A DNA stretch of 64,000 nucleotides from Rusavskia elegans (lineage: Eukaryota > Ascomycota > Lecanoromycetes > Teloschistales > Teloschistaceae): the NCBI GenBank assembly GCA_011316305.1, contig SAUG01000052.1:496001-560000 (forward strand), written 5' to 3'. The notes below the pieces were generated by a model. It searched no databases and was not told the origin of the DNA. It saw only the letters and a list, made by a program, of their open reading frames with translations. The position numbers and the translations under genes are program-made. Shown one piece after another: positions 46,117 through 57,517 of this stretch. Positions within the stretch are counted from its first letter, which is position 1. Each line of letters starts with the position of its first letter.

Positions 46117-46932
46117 CCGTCCGCGAAGCTTGACGATGTTGGAGGTCGTCTCACAGTGTCATCGACGCTTTTCTTCCTTGAGGCCTGCCGAAAAATACAT
46201 GATCGCATGTGATATGACTTTTCGGAATTGGCCATTATCAGGGTTGATGTTCATAAAGCCGCCGTCTTATCGTTCCTTTTTAGCAATGTTCACGTGAACC
46301 CGCCATTGCTTAGCTAATTGAGTAGGTAGGGGGTGCATAGTCATCCCGTCATCCAAGACACCCACTGGTGGTAGAGCGATGGCGACTTCGTCGTCTCTCA
46401 CATCATGACATGTTGGGCCAGAGTCCGGCTGTAGCCGAAGTGCTCCATAGCAGAGCCACCGATGGCTAATGTGCAGATGCCGTGACGCTTCAGAGGGATC
46501 GTTTTGGATTCCTGTGTGTGCTCTCGACTTTGATGGAAGCGAACTTGGTCGCAAGATATTGGCCGTCTACGGAGAATTTCAAGGTTTTGAACGCGCTCCG
46601 AGGTTTTCGATCTCTGGAATCTAAGACGGCTGACCACGGTTTTAATACCCAGCCATCTTAAGGCTGCAAGGGATTTTGCGAAAAACCAACGACCGTTGTG
46701 TTTTTGGAGTAGCGATAGCAACGAATATTTGTAGGGAAATTGAAATTTGAATATTTCCGATTCGTTTCCTTATAAACGACACCGAACATAATGCAGGAAA
46801 ACACCGATTTCCCCCAGACAAACAAATGAAAACCCATCCCCCAAACACCAAACAGAAACCGCTCACAATCCGAAAGCTCCCGCCATACCGTGTCGTCGAC
46901 TGCCTGAACGATCATCAAACAGTAGCACAACT
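46117..46932. other. Intergenic with diverged repeat copy B
   Basis: No coding exon seen. It carries the second copy of the dispersed repeat and then a C/T-rich stretch at about 46930-46990 that is already the coding 3' end of the next gene on the minus strand. Confidence 0.45.
46708..46805 (+). repeat. Diverged repeat copy B
   Basis: GAGTAGCGATAGCAACGAAT, an AT-rich block and AACGACACCGAACATAA match copy A at 43665-43800 in order and strand. Confidence 0.4.
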
Positions 46933-47815
46933 TCAAATCCCCCACCTCCCCCATCTCCCCCACAACCCCTTCCCCTTCCCCTTCCTCCCAAAACACTCCA
47001 CCTCCCTCTCCTCGTCAATGCCTTTCCCCCAAACCAACAGCACCGTCTTCCCGCTCCCCGTCTTGCATATCTGCTCGTACTCTTCCATACCGCTGCTCCA
47101 GGATAATTTCTTGTATTGTTTCGTGTAAAGTGGGTATTGCTGATTCATCGTCGTCGTCACCGTACTGGTGGTAACGGACGTCGTAGATGTATTGGTAGGT
47201 AAGGGAAAGGGAAGCGGTGTTGTCTATGAAGCAAGGTCAGCAGGCGTTCGCCATCGATGTGGCTGGCAGTCGAGGTATCGGATGCCCACCCCGCCAATTG
47301 AGAGAATAAAGTAGTGCACTTACGGTGACGGTAATCCCATTCTTGGGGGCCGGTGATTCGTCCTGACAAGCGGCTTTCGGGTGCGAGTAATTCGCGAACG
47401 ACGCACGGATGGAGATGATTTCGCCGCTTTCAGGCTCCTCGTCATTGACGAGTGTGCTGGCGTTGGAAGTCGATTGCTTCCTTTTGGTGAGGTGTTCGCT
47501 GCTGGCGTTCGCTTTGTAGTTCTCGGCTAGTTTGTGGGTTTTGGCGCGCTCGAGGAGGAGGAGTGCTTCAGCTTTTTCGACGTCCGGTTTGTTTTGGCCG
47601 GTGAGGCGGGCTTGGAGTTTGTGTGCGGCGGCGCGTTGCCGGACGAGGCAGGCTTCGAGCGTATGTGCTGCTTTTGTGGCTATGTCTCGGGTGAAGTGGC
47701 AGAAGCGCTTTGTTCGTGATTCGACAACTTGCTTTTCGTTGACGATCATGTCGTGGTAGAGATTGCGTTGAGGGTGATGTTCGATGGTATCGACAATGAT
47801 GATGTGAGGAGCCAT
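46933..47815 (-). CDS. Hypothetical protein, about 260 residues
   Basis: Exons 47815-47324 and 47223-46933 join through a 100-nt intron with GTAAGT donor, CTGAC branch site and CATAG acceptor. I recognise no family. The first exon is helical and Lys/Arg/Ala-rich: KRFCHFTRDIATKAAHTLEA, then LLLERAKTHKLAENYKA, possibly a coiled coil. The second begins Thr/Ser-rich (TSTTSVTTSTVTTT), then YEQICKTGSGKTVLLVWGKG, and ends in a Lys/Gly/Trp tail (GKGLWGRWGRWGI). GSGKT resembles a P-loop, but nothing else of a nucleotide-binding fold is visible. The start could lie in an upstream exon, because the frame stays open to 47908. Confidence 0.55.
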
Positions 47816-49294
47816 TTGAGCGAGGCTGTCGAGACAGTCGGACGCTGGGCAGGAGATTGTGATATAAAGAAGAAGCTTACAAGTTGGAGGTGCGAAGCGC
47901 TTGGACAAGACAACGAAGATGTAGCAAAGATGCGTCGGGTAATCAGATGAGTGGTAGCTTCAATAATTCAAGACCATGCGAGATATTGTTCTTCGGATAT
48001 TTGCCGACTAAAGATCGAGGATCTGGCAGTGCTGAAAGACGAGATTGCTGAACGATCGAGTTGCTCCTCGGATGTTTGCTGAGCAGAAAGCAAAAGTGTA
48101 GCAGTGCTGAATGCTGAGATTGCTGAACAACTGAATTTTTGAACGACTGAAGCGCTCAACGAGCTTTTGTGAATGAGAGCAGCGGAAAGCGAAAGGAAAG
48201 GGGATGGGGAAAGGGCAGCTTTTGAGCGTGCTGTATAGGACGCTTGCTCATTTTGAGGGAATATCGACGGCGATAGAAGTCAGGTGGAACCAAAGTCGCA
48301 AAAAGCATAGTCCGTTTGCCAGTTGTTGAAGGAACCAGACTTTACAAGAGGCAATTCGGCTGTGCCCATGGTTTGATGCTCGCTTGGCTGTGGCCGAACC
48401 ATAGGAACGAGAAACTTGCTCATTAGCCCGCTGTCAGACGCACAGGTGTCCTGTTGAGGTGCTGGACTTCGATAGGAGCTGTTTGGAATGAATGACGGTT
48501 TGATTTTGAAAGATGAAACAATTGCCAACACAGCATGTAGATGATGCTCTATGGGTTTGAAGTGCAGGTCCTACTCGTTTCACCGACGCCCATGTCACGT
48601 CAATCATAAGCGTGGGACGGGCGGTACCTCGATGAAGGATATCGTTCTAACAATTGCTCTAGTATCACTGTTTAGCTGCTGCTTTGATCGAAAGTTCTAT
48701 AACAAAGCAGTAGTCGGAAGGATAGTCAAGCGACAAGGATAGTACTGGATGTATTTCCATCAGAGCACAAAAGGAAAAACACCTGAAGTGATGATAATGA
48801 CGAAGACTTGTTACCTGATGCTTGGCTCAAGCAAGCTGTGCGATATTAAGATACCAAAAGCCATTGTTGCTGGTGGGATATCAGTGCTGCTGTTTTGATG
48901 CCAGCCTCCAACCACGACGGACCAGGGTTGAACATGGTCTCGCTGGACTCACGGAATACAGTATTCCATTGTGTATATCAGCTTTAGGGCAACGGTTCTG
49001 GCTTTTCGTCCGATACTCTATTGTAAGTAACTCTGGAGTGGTGGTGGTGGGTGAGGCTCAAGCAGGCACGATCAATTAAAGTGCCAAGAGGCTAATACGC
49101 CTCGTCCCGATTGGGTCAAGAGAAAGTCAATCTCAATACGTCATGGCGCAGTGATCTTGGAACCTGAAATCCAGACGCGACGATGTTGTACTTTCCTCAA
49201 TCTTGCAGCTGCTTCTCTATCTTCCAACCATACAAATCTCCAAATCTATCTCACCTCATACAACCATATTTACACCCCTCAAAACAATCTCATC
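47816..49294. other. Intergenic, about 1.5 kb
   Basis: Apart from an imperfect tandem duplication at 47986-48134, I see no coding exon. The last 100 bp are C/T/A-rich leader typical of fungal 5' UTRs. Confidence 0.5.
47986..48134 (+). repeat. Imperfect tandem duplication, two units of about 75 bp
   Basis: Unit 1 (47986-48060) and unit 2 (48061-48134) both begin TTG-T/C-TC-C/T-TCGGAT, share GGCAGTGCTGAA/TAGCAGTGCTGAA and end GAGATTGCTGAAC. No function is visible. Confidence 0.6.
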
Positions 49295-50059
49295 ATGGGA
49301 ATCCTTGACGGCGTCTTTGCTCCCGTATACAGCGCCATTGACAGTGGCATTGCTGGTGCTGGAGGAACCGTTGGAAACGCCGTCACTGGTGTCGGAGCAA
49401 GCATCTCAAACACGGGTCGAAACCTCGGCGATGCAGTCTCGGGTACAATTGGCGGATGGGGTAATTACGCAACCGAGACTGGCAATTTCATCAAAGATGC
49501 CACGGGAGCAGTCGGCTCAAGGTCAGGCACAGCGGCCAACCCACTAGGTCTGGAACGAGACAAAACCATGAGTCGGCAGTTCGGAATGGATAAGGGTGCA
49601 CCGTACAAGAGCAAACCAAAATCCATCACAGCATCCGGTGGAGTACCGATGGGCGCCAATAAACAGGCCATCAAGGCCATCAACGCTGCACCGGGCGTTC
49701 CAATTGGAGCCAACAAGAAAGATGCAGCCGCTGCGAAAGTAACGCCTGCTGGAGCAACTGGCGCATCTCGAGGCGGCAGTACTGTAGCTCGTGGAGGTGG
49801 AACAGCACGCGGTGCATCCAAGGCAGCAACGACACCGACAACAAAACCTGCTGCTTCCACGGCTGGGAGAGGAGTGACTGGAGCTCGTGGTGGTGCAAAA
49901 GCCGGAACGACTGCTGGACGGGGAGCGAGCACAGTAGCAAAAACAGGCGCTGGCAGAGGAGGAAGTTCCGCACCGTCGACACAAGGAGCAACAGGGGCAA
50001 AGCCGAAGCCTGCGCCTGCGGCTCCCAAAGCACCAGCAAAAGCACCAGCGAAGAAGTAG
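49295..50059 (+). CDS. Hypothetical low-complexity Gly/Ala/Lys/Thr-rich protein
   Basis: A single exon of 254 residues, started at the Met in MGILDGVFAPVYSAID, which follows a pyrimidine-rich leader. The N-terminal 85 residues are a Gly-rich amphipathic region with spaced repeats such as GVGASISNTGRNLGD. Next come KSITASGGVPMGANKQ and NAAPGVPIGANKK, two copies of one unit. The last 110 residues are a basic, disordered tail with RGG/RGA motifs (GASRGGSTVARGGGTARGA) ending in PAKAPAKK. RGG boxes suggest RNA binding or arginine methylation; the N-terminus recalls stress-related fungal proteins. Both are inferences. Codon use is normal for the window, with no RIP signature although it lies 650 bp from the island. 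Confidence 0.75.
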   Translation: MGILDGVFAPVYSAIDSGIAGAGGTVGNAVTGVGASISNTGRNLGDAVSGTIGGWGNYATETGNFIKDATGAVGSRSGTAANPLGLERDKTMSRQFGMDKGAPYKSKPKSITASGGVPMGANKQAIKAINAAPGVPIGANKKDAAAAKVTPAGATGASRGGSTVARGGGTARGASKAATTPTTKPAASTAGRGVTGARGGAKAGTTAGRGASTVAKTGAGRGGSSAPSTQGATGAKPKPAPAAPKAPAKAPAKK

Positions 50060-50606
50060 TACGAAGGATCGCTTGATGGCTTTTCGAATTATCTGTATCT
50101 GCATCGTTTGTATGATCTTTCGCAATCAATGTCCATGCCATTTACTCATGTACCATAGCAGCAAGTGTGTCAGCATCTATAAGTGATAAAGTCATATCAC
50201 AACATTAATCAAAGTCCATGTCATTGACCCATGTATCATAGCAGTCGGCATACGTCAGTCATAAAATTATAGTAATCACAGCATAATAGACGGGAAGCGT
50301 CAAAGACAAAGCTTTTCCTGGAAGGGACATTGCTCGAACTTGTTTCTTCGTAGCCCGCCTCGTTTGGTAGACTGCCTGCGACTGTTAGATTGTGAGTAAT
50401 TTTTGCTGATGTGTTTTGACTTTTGATAGGGAACGCCAAGCTCGGCTGCCGCTTTACCTTAGGCCCGGGAGCTGGGCTTGACATGGCTCATTGTGAAATT
50501 CACGTCCAAAAAGCCCTCAAACATAAGACCTGAAGCGGAATAAAAGCCGTTTGTTGCATGGATACCTGCATATTGGATCGATACAAAGCCAAAAAGCAAA
50601 AAGAAG
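50060..50606. other. Intergenic between the Gly/Ala-rich gene and tRNA-Asp
   Basis: About 550 bp. Two similar short stretches near 50125-50170 and 50205-50245 (AAxxTCCATG..CATT..CATGTAxCATAGCAG) form a small imperfect direct repeat. No coding signal. Confidence 0.5.
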
Positions 50607-50695
50607 CTCTCCATCTGGGAATCGAACCCAGGTCTCCCGCGCTTGCGGAGTACAACTCTGACAAGCGGAAATCATGACCACTAGACCAATGAAGA
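50607..50695 (-). tRNA. tRNA-Asp (GTC) with a 17-nt intron
   Basis: On the minus strand the acceptor stem TCTTCAT pairs with ATGGAGA. The D arm contains TCTAGTGGTCA. The anticodon stem TCCGC/GCGGG surrounds the loop TTGTCA, which gives anticodon GTC. A 17-nt insert starts one base after the anticodon, the usual place for nuclear tRNA introns. The T arm is CTGGG-TTCGATT-CCCAG. Without the intron it is 72 nt. It lies at the exact left edge of the AT-rich island; tRNA genes are common boundaries and insertion sites of retroelements. Confidence 0.9.
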
Positions 50696-52445
50696 TATAC
50701 TTTGATATTAAACAAAGAAAATTATATAGTTTTTTTCAAATGTGCTCATTTATCCCGAGGATTTTCGTTCTTCCTTTCAAGCGGCGCAGGAAAAGCGCTA
50801 GCCCGAATACCTGTAGCTTTCCAGGGCATGCCGGGCGTCAAAAAAGATATAGAAATCTTTGATTAATTATATAAGCGAATTTTCGCATATTACTTTCTAC
50901 TAAATTAAAATCGAAGAAATATAAAAAAAGAGGCAGCCGTTTTTCCGGTCGATTTATTCCATCTTCTGCTTTCCTTTCCGCTCTACCTCTCGCCTTTTTA
51001 TATAGAAGGAAGTTTATAAACTGTCCAGATATCTATAATTTACAATGTATTTCTCGCTGGAAAAGACTGTCGAACGATCCGTTTCGATACGTTTTGATTT
51101 ATTTTTTATATCCAGCGTCTTTTGCTATATCGTTTAGACACGGGATAACTCTATACTATACGATATAATAAATCTACGTTATATACGTAAAACGTTTCTA
51201 GTATTTTATATTCTATACTTTACTTTTAACTTTCTACTACTTTAATTATATTATTTCTATCTATAAATTTAGTTTCTTTATAAGAAATTTTTAAAATTCC
51301 TTAAATATCTCTAAAATCTAAATTAGCTAATTTATTTAAACTATAAATATCTTTAATATCTAGTACTTTTTTAACTTCTAAACTTTAATTATTTTATTTA
51401 AAACTTTAATTATTTTATCTAAAAACTTTTATAATAGCCTAGTCTATATTTATACTTTTTTCGCTAACCGGTATCTTTTATAATAAACTTTTCGAGCTTT
51501 TTAAAACTATATAAAAATTAGTTAAAAAATAAAATTATATAATTTCTGGCCGGTATTCTAAAAAAAAAGCTATAATAAAATTCTTTTTAAAATAGATTTT
51601 TACTACGCCTATAGTACCGGCGGTAATAAAGTTTAAAAAAATAAAAATTACGGGATTCGATATAGTAGTTCTATAATTAAATATAATTATCTCTTTATTA
51701 GCTTCGTAATTAAATACTAAAAGATTCTAGAATAGTAATTTATTTTTAAAAAAGAATTTTATTTTTATTAGACTTTTAAATCTATAGATTTAAAGATCTA
51801 CCGAATAGATATTATAACTATAGAAATTAGGGAAATAATTAAAAAAGTAGACGAAAAAGGTTATAAAATAAGTTATATCTATATAATATTAAAAAATATT
51901 GTAGTAAAATAGAATAAAAAAATAGTTATTAGAAAAGAAATATTAAAAATATAAAAGTAAATTTATACTAGAATAGTCTCGGTTATTATATTACTACCGA
52001 AAAGTTTCTAGTAGATTTTATAAAAGATAATAAATTTTATATATATATAGTCGATATTAATAGCTATATTTATACCTCTTTTCTTATATATTCTAGAATA
52101 ATCGGGCTTTTTAAACGATTTTAAAAGGTTTTTTTTCTAGATTCTATATATAAAATTAATAAATATAGTCTATTCTTTTTATATATAAAGGAATTAAACC
52201 CTTTATAAAATCTCTGTCCGGAGTTATAATTGAGTCATTATATATATACGTTTCATTACCGTAGTTTTTATACGGCAACAACAGTTGTTGCTTGTACAGC
52301 AAAGAATTTTCGCAGTTAAAAGTTAACTAAAGTTTATAACGCAGTTGATCGTTTTTATTCTATTATATCCTCTATTTAATCACTATTTCTCCCCTATATA
52401 AATATACCTTTTATTACTCGCAGTCTTCTACGTACCAGGATTCCT

Positions 52446-52850
52446 TTATACTACTTCGAAATATATACGATTATAAGCCACTAATATAGCTTCCAGGACT
52501 ACCTGCCAGACGGTAATACTATCTTTTATCCTCGTTACTTCGTCCTCGTCTACGGTCGTACCCGAATCTAGACGGCCTACTAACCTATCTAGATACTCGA
52601 CGACTGCCAGTTTAACGGCTAGCTTAAATTCCTGCTCGAATTCTAGCAGAACAAAGGTTCCTACTAGAAGTCTAATACGGTCGCTAAAGCTATATAGCTC
52701 TAGCGGATTCGGAATATAAAGTTTTAGCGTCGTATTTAGAACTACCGGATCCTAGGATTCGAAGTCCGTTATAGTAGGTAGACTAGCGAGGACTCGGTCG
52801 ACGTAATCGAGTAGCTCGAATTCGGCGGGTTTAAGCTCTATTTCTTTAAA
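52446..52850 (-). pseudogene. RIP-damaged relic reading frame, about 134 codons
   Basis: The minus-strand frame from 52850 to the TAA at 52446 reads through with only one internal stop, TAG in TDFES-stop-DPVV, explained by CAG to TAG. It has no ATG, as expected where TG has been lost. Codons such as LLVGTFVLLEFEQEFK and VVEYLDRLVGRLDSG look like an ordinary soluble helical protein. The base composition is much less AT-rich than the surroundings. I recognise no family; a transposon structural protein or a captured host gene are both possible. Confidence 0.5.
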
Positions 52851-54582
52851 TTAGAAAAATATAATCGTAGTTATAGTATTAGAAGAGGTTCTATATATAT
52901 TAGCCTATAGTTTAAACTATTACGGAAGATACGTATATCAGATATAATAGTATAAATCAAGTTAGTCCGTAGTAGTTATAGGTACTAGTAAAAGAAGACG
53001 AAGAAGAAACGACTATAAGGTATATATATATACGAAAATTCTGCTACGTTATATTTTAAATAAACTATAGAAGTTTATATTATAAACGTATTACGGAATA
53101 GATTAGAGTTAATTTTATATAGTTTTTTAGTTTAAGTTAATTAGACTGGAATACTAGTTTTTATATCGTATATCCAACGCTAGCGTACTAATACTAAAGT
53201 GAATTGCTTACGGAACCGACGGTTGACCGGGTACCAAAAAAATAAATAAAATAATAAAAATAAAAAAATAATAATAAAGAAATTAAATAATCTATACGGT
53301 ATATTTTTTATTAGATATATCTTTTTTTTTAATAAAGTATAGGCAGACTTTAAATAGTTTTTCGAAGTAATAAAAAGGTTTTTTATTAACTATAATATCT
53401 CTAGTCCTAAAATTTAGATAATTAATAAAAATATAACGTTTGTTAATATTATTAGAATTGTATTTCCCCGCGTGATATAGCTAATTTATAAATAGTATAT
53501 TAAAAAAAATATAAAAGTTTATATAAAAAAGTATTTAAAAAAAGGAATAGTTATTAAAAAATCTAACGAGACTAATAGAAATCTAATAAAATATAATAAA
53601 GGTTATTTTAAAAGATAGAATAATATATAGAGATTAATTATCGATATTTCTATAGTAAAAACTTTTAAAAATATCTAGAATACTTTAGAGCTAGTCTATA
53701 ATTATAAAAGACTAAAAAGATTTTCAGAATTTATTAAATATATTAGAAAAATCTAAATACTATTTAAAAGAAACTTTTTTAAATTTTATATAGACTTTCT
53801 AAAATATTAGAATATAGTAATAATAAATACTATTAAAGCTATCTATCGCAGGCTAAAAAACCGATTAAAATCTTTTTAAAACGATCTTTCTAGCGTTATA
53901 TATATTATTATAGGCCTAATTAATAATTCTATTATAATATTTTTCTAGGATTTCGAAATTATAGAAAATAGTATTTAAATACGTTATAAAATCTCTTTTT
54001 TCTAATATTTTCGACTCTAGATATTTTTATACGCTGTCGAAAAATTCTTCGAATAATAGGAAGTAGTCTTCAATTATTACTATAAATATAAACGCTTTTC
54101 TAAACTATATAAAAAGGCTTTTAAATATATAATAGAATTCTTTTATTATTATAAAATTAATAATATAACTAATTATAATAGCGGTAGTTTCGATTTATTT
54201 TAGTTTTATAAAAAGGATATTTTATATTATTAGTAGTTCTATTTTCCGGTAAAAATATACCGGAAGCTATAGAGCGATAATAAAAACGATAAAGATAATA
54301 TATATTTTAAAAAGCTTCTAACTTTATATTACTAAAACGCTTTCCTGTTTTTTTAATTTTTAGAGCGTTTTATTTTATTCTTTCCGTTATCTATATATAT
54401 AAGCCGATTTTTAAATTTTACTTTTCTCTAACGCGAGCCAGCGATTAAACTAGCTATAAAAGGAAAGCCTAAAAAAAAATAGAATTAAATAAAACATTGT
54501 TCTAAAAAAATATATAGAAAAAAATTAATAAAAGAAAATAGTATAGAGAAAAAAAAATATAACGTCTCTGTGTATCAGAAAG

Positions 54583-54967
54583 CGTTACGTTCGAACCTAG
54601 CTATAGCTATAAAGGTAGTCCGAGCTACTAAATAGTAAAGGAGTTCTAGTATAAATTATCGTAATTAATTCTATATAGCCGCGAAAGTACGGTTACGATA
54701 TTATAAAGTATTTTTATTATAAAGTAATTAAAAAGAAAATAGTAAAAACGTATTTAATAATTATATTAATAACTAACGAAAGAAACTATTTATAGAAGTA
54801 ATAAGCGATATATATAGTAAAAGTAGCTATAAAGGCCGATAGGTAGCCGCCTACTAAAAGTCCCGTCTAGAAAAATAGCTATATCGGCTATAGACGGCTA
54901 TAGATAATTAGGTTTACTTACCTAACTAATCTCTCTATAGAATTTCTATAGAGTCGTAGATATAATA
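54583..54967. repeat. Left LTR, 385 bp
   Basis: Aligns over its full length with 57518-57902. Shared landmarks are GTCCGAGCTACTAAATAGTA, CTATATAGCCGCG and CTATATCGGCTATAG. Most differences between the copies are C/T or A/G transitions, as RIP produces. Confidence 0.8.
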
Positions 54968-57517
54968 CGGCTCTTCCTATATTACTTTTTATCTAGTATA
55001 AAATCCGTTTACGGGATATAAAAAGGGTTTTATCTTTTTTTTTCCTTTTCTTTTCTTCCTTTATTAATATCTTTATTATATATTTTTATAGAGGAAATCG
55101 ACTAAAGTCTTTTTATTATATTTAATTAAAAGAAATTATAATACCTTTTCTTTATTTTTTATATATCTATAATTTTTCGAAAAAGTATAAACTCGAAGTT
55201 AGTAGTAATACTTATAGTAAATATACTCGGGTTTAAAAATTATACGATCTTCTAATATCTAATACTATCTATATATTATTTCTTTATTTCTTTATTTCTA
55301 CTAATTTTTATAAGGAAGTATTTTAAAGATAAAAAAAATAAACTTTATTCTAATATCGCGGGTATTTTTAATAAATACTCCGAAGCTTATTATTATATCG
55401 AGTCTTTTTTTAATTCTGAAAAAGAAATTTATAATAAACGTTTAGCCTAGGAATCGGATTTCCGCCGACTCTTTAGTAAATAAAAATATTTTATTACTTA
55501 TTATTACGCTTTAGATAAACGTAAAAGTAATTTTATTATTTAGGAATAATATATACTATCCCGGTTTAATAAATTTAATAATCCGATTATATTTTACTTT
55601 TCTGTTAATTTTATACTAGCCGCGTAAAAGGCTTTTATTAAATTAATACCTAGATTTAGTTCGGATAATTTAGATTAAATTTTAAAAGATTTCGACTTCT
55701 TTTAACCTATAGAAAATATAGGCTAAAAAAAGTCTAGCTAAAGGCTTTTTTATTACTAATTTCGCGTTTAGTTTATATATCTATATTATAAGTTTTTTCT
55801 AGTTCCTCTAATAGTTCTACTAAGTTTTATTTTTTAGTAATTATTTTATCCTATAATAATAAGGACGGATATTAATCGAATTTTTTATTTCTAGATTATA
55901 TACTAAATACTAGGTCCGATATTCTTTTATTCTAGTCTATTTAATTTAGTTTATAATATTCGATTTTATCTATAGCTTTAACTATATTCTAATATATTTT
56001 TCTAACGTAGTTTATTTAAAGTTACTAAATTATTTTTCTACTTTTATTATATTTTTTAGTAAATTACTAAAAAAGATAGTAGTATTCCTTCTAGATTTTT
56101 ATATTCTAAATTTTTCCGCCTTTTTTAAATTTTTTATTTAATTTTCTAATATTATCGTAATTTATTATAGAGGCGACGTCTATTTTTTTTATATAAAAAG
56201 TTTTTATAGGCTAGAAGATATATTATTTATAGTTCTATTTTCTTATTAATAGTACTTTTTTCTATTAGTTTTTCTAAAATTAATTCTTTCTACTCGTTTC
56301 CTAAGATAATATAGCTTTTTTAACTTTCGATTATAGTAAAATTTATTATTCCGATTAATCTATATTTTATTTCAACTTCGATATTAAGGATTCTATTATC
56401 TTTTATTATTTATCTATAGAAATATCCTATAATCTTATTATAAAATCCCTTTATAACTTTATTATTTTCCTTTCTATTTATAAAAGCTATTATTTATTAA
56501 CTTCCGATTTTAATTTTAAATATTATTATAAGGGGTTTTTCGATTTTATATAGTTTAAAATCGATTATTAGCCTTATTTCCTATACTTTCTTTAGTTCTT
56601 TAAAGTAATACTCTATCCTTTATTTATTCGATAGATAGATAGGGTAAGTATTATTATAATAGGTTAGCTAGCTTTTTACTATATATTTATAGAGTAATTT
56701 TTCTATTATTTTAAAAAAGTATTTAGTTATTTTAGTTACTTCCTTAGTTAGATAATTTCTTTTAAAGTATTCTATTTTTCCGTATAAATAATAAGCTTTA
56801 GTTCTCGATCCTTTAGTTTCGGTAATATAAAGTTTTATCGGATTTTCTTTAGATTTTCTTTTAACGGGTCCTATTTTACTAAATATCTATTTATTTAAGT
56901 ATATTTCGTACTATCTAGTATCGATATTTATTATAAACTCGATAAGATCTACTAATAAATCTAGTTTTTCGATTACTACTATAGCTTTTTTAACTTTTAT
57001 CTAGAATCTTTTATAGAAGTAGGCTTTTAGAACTAAATCTTCCTAGTCTATTTTATAAACTAATATTCTAAACTAAATAGCGTAGATAGCTATCGATTTC
57101 TACTATTTTAGAACTATTAGTCTTCTATCTATTACCCTATCTTTATTATTATCTCTAAAGGCTTCTTTTATAACCGTAATAAAATTACTGAAGGTATAGA
57201 AAATCTATAATATTTTATCTTCTTTCTATCTTTCCGGGTTATCGAAGTAATCTTCTATATAAAGCTATATCTAATTAAAGGTAGTCCCTCCTAGATATAA
57301 TATTATAAATAAAACCTTAACTATATTATTTAAAAACTAGTTTATATATAATATAAAGTAGATACTTATTTAAATAACCTATAGTTTTAAAGATCTTTTA
57401 TTTCCTTTATAGATACTTAGTATTACTACTTTAATAGTATCGTTTCGATCTATAGGTCGGGATATTAAAATTAATATAGTAAATTATTAAAATATAATAT
57501 TCCTATATTTTAAAAGG

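Noticed and set aside
46933..47223. GSGKT in the second exon of the 46933-47815 gene read as a P-loop
   Set aside because: No Walker B, no surrounding alpha/beta pattern, and it sits in a low-complexity Lys/Gly tail.
49465..50141. Long minus-strand open frames (up to 193 codons, Ser/Arg/Cys- or Ala/Pro-rich)
   Set aside because: Antisense shadows of the low-complexity GC-rich gene at 49295-50059.
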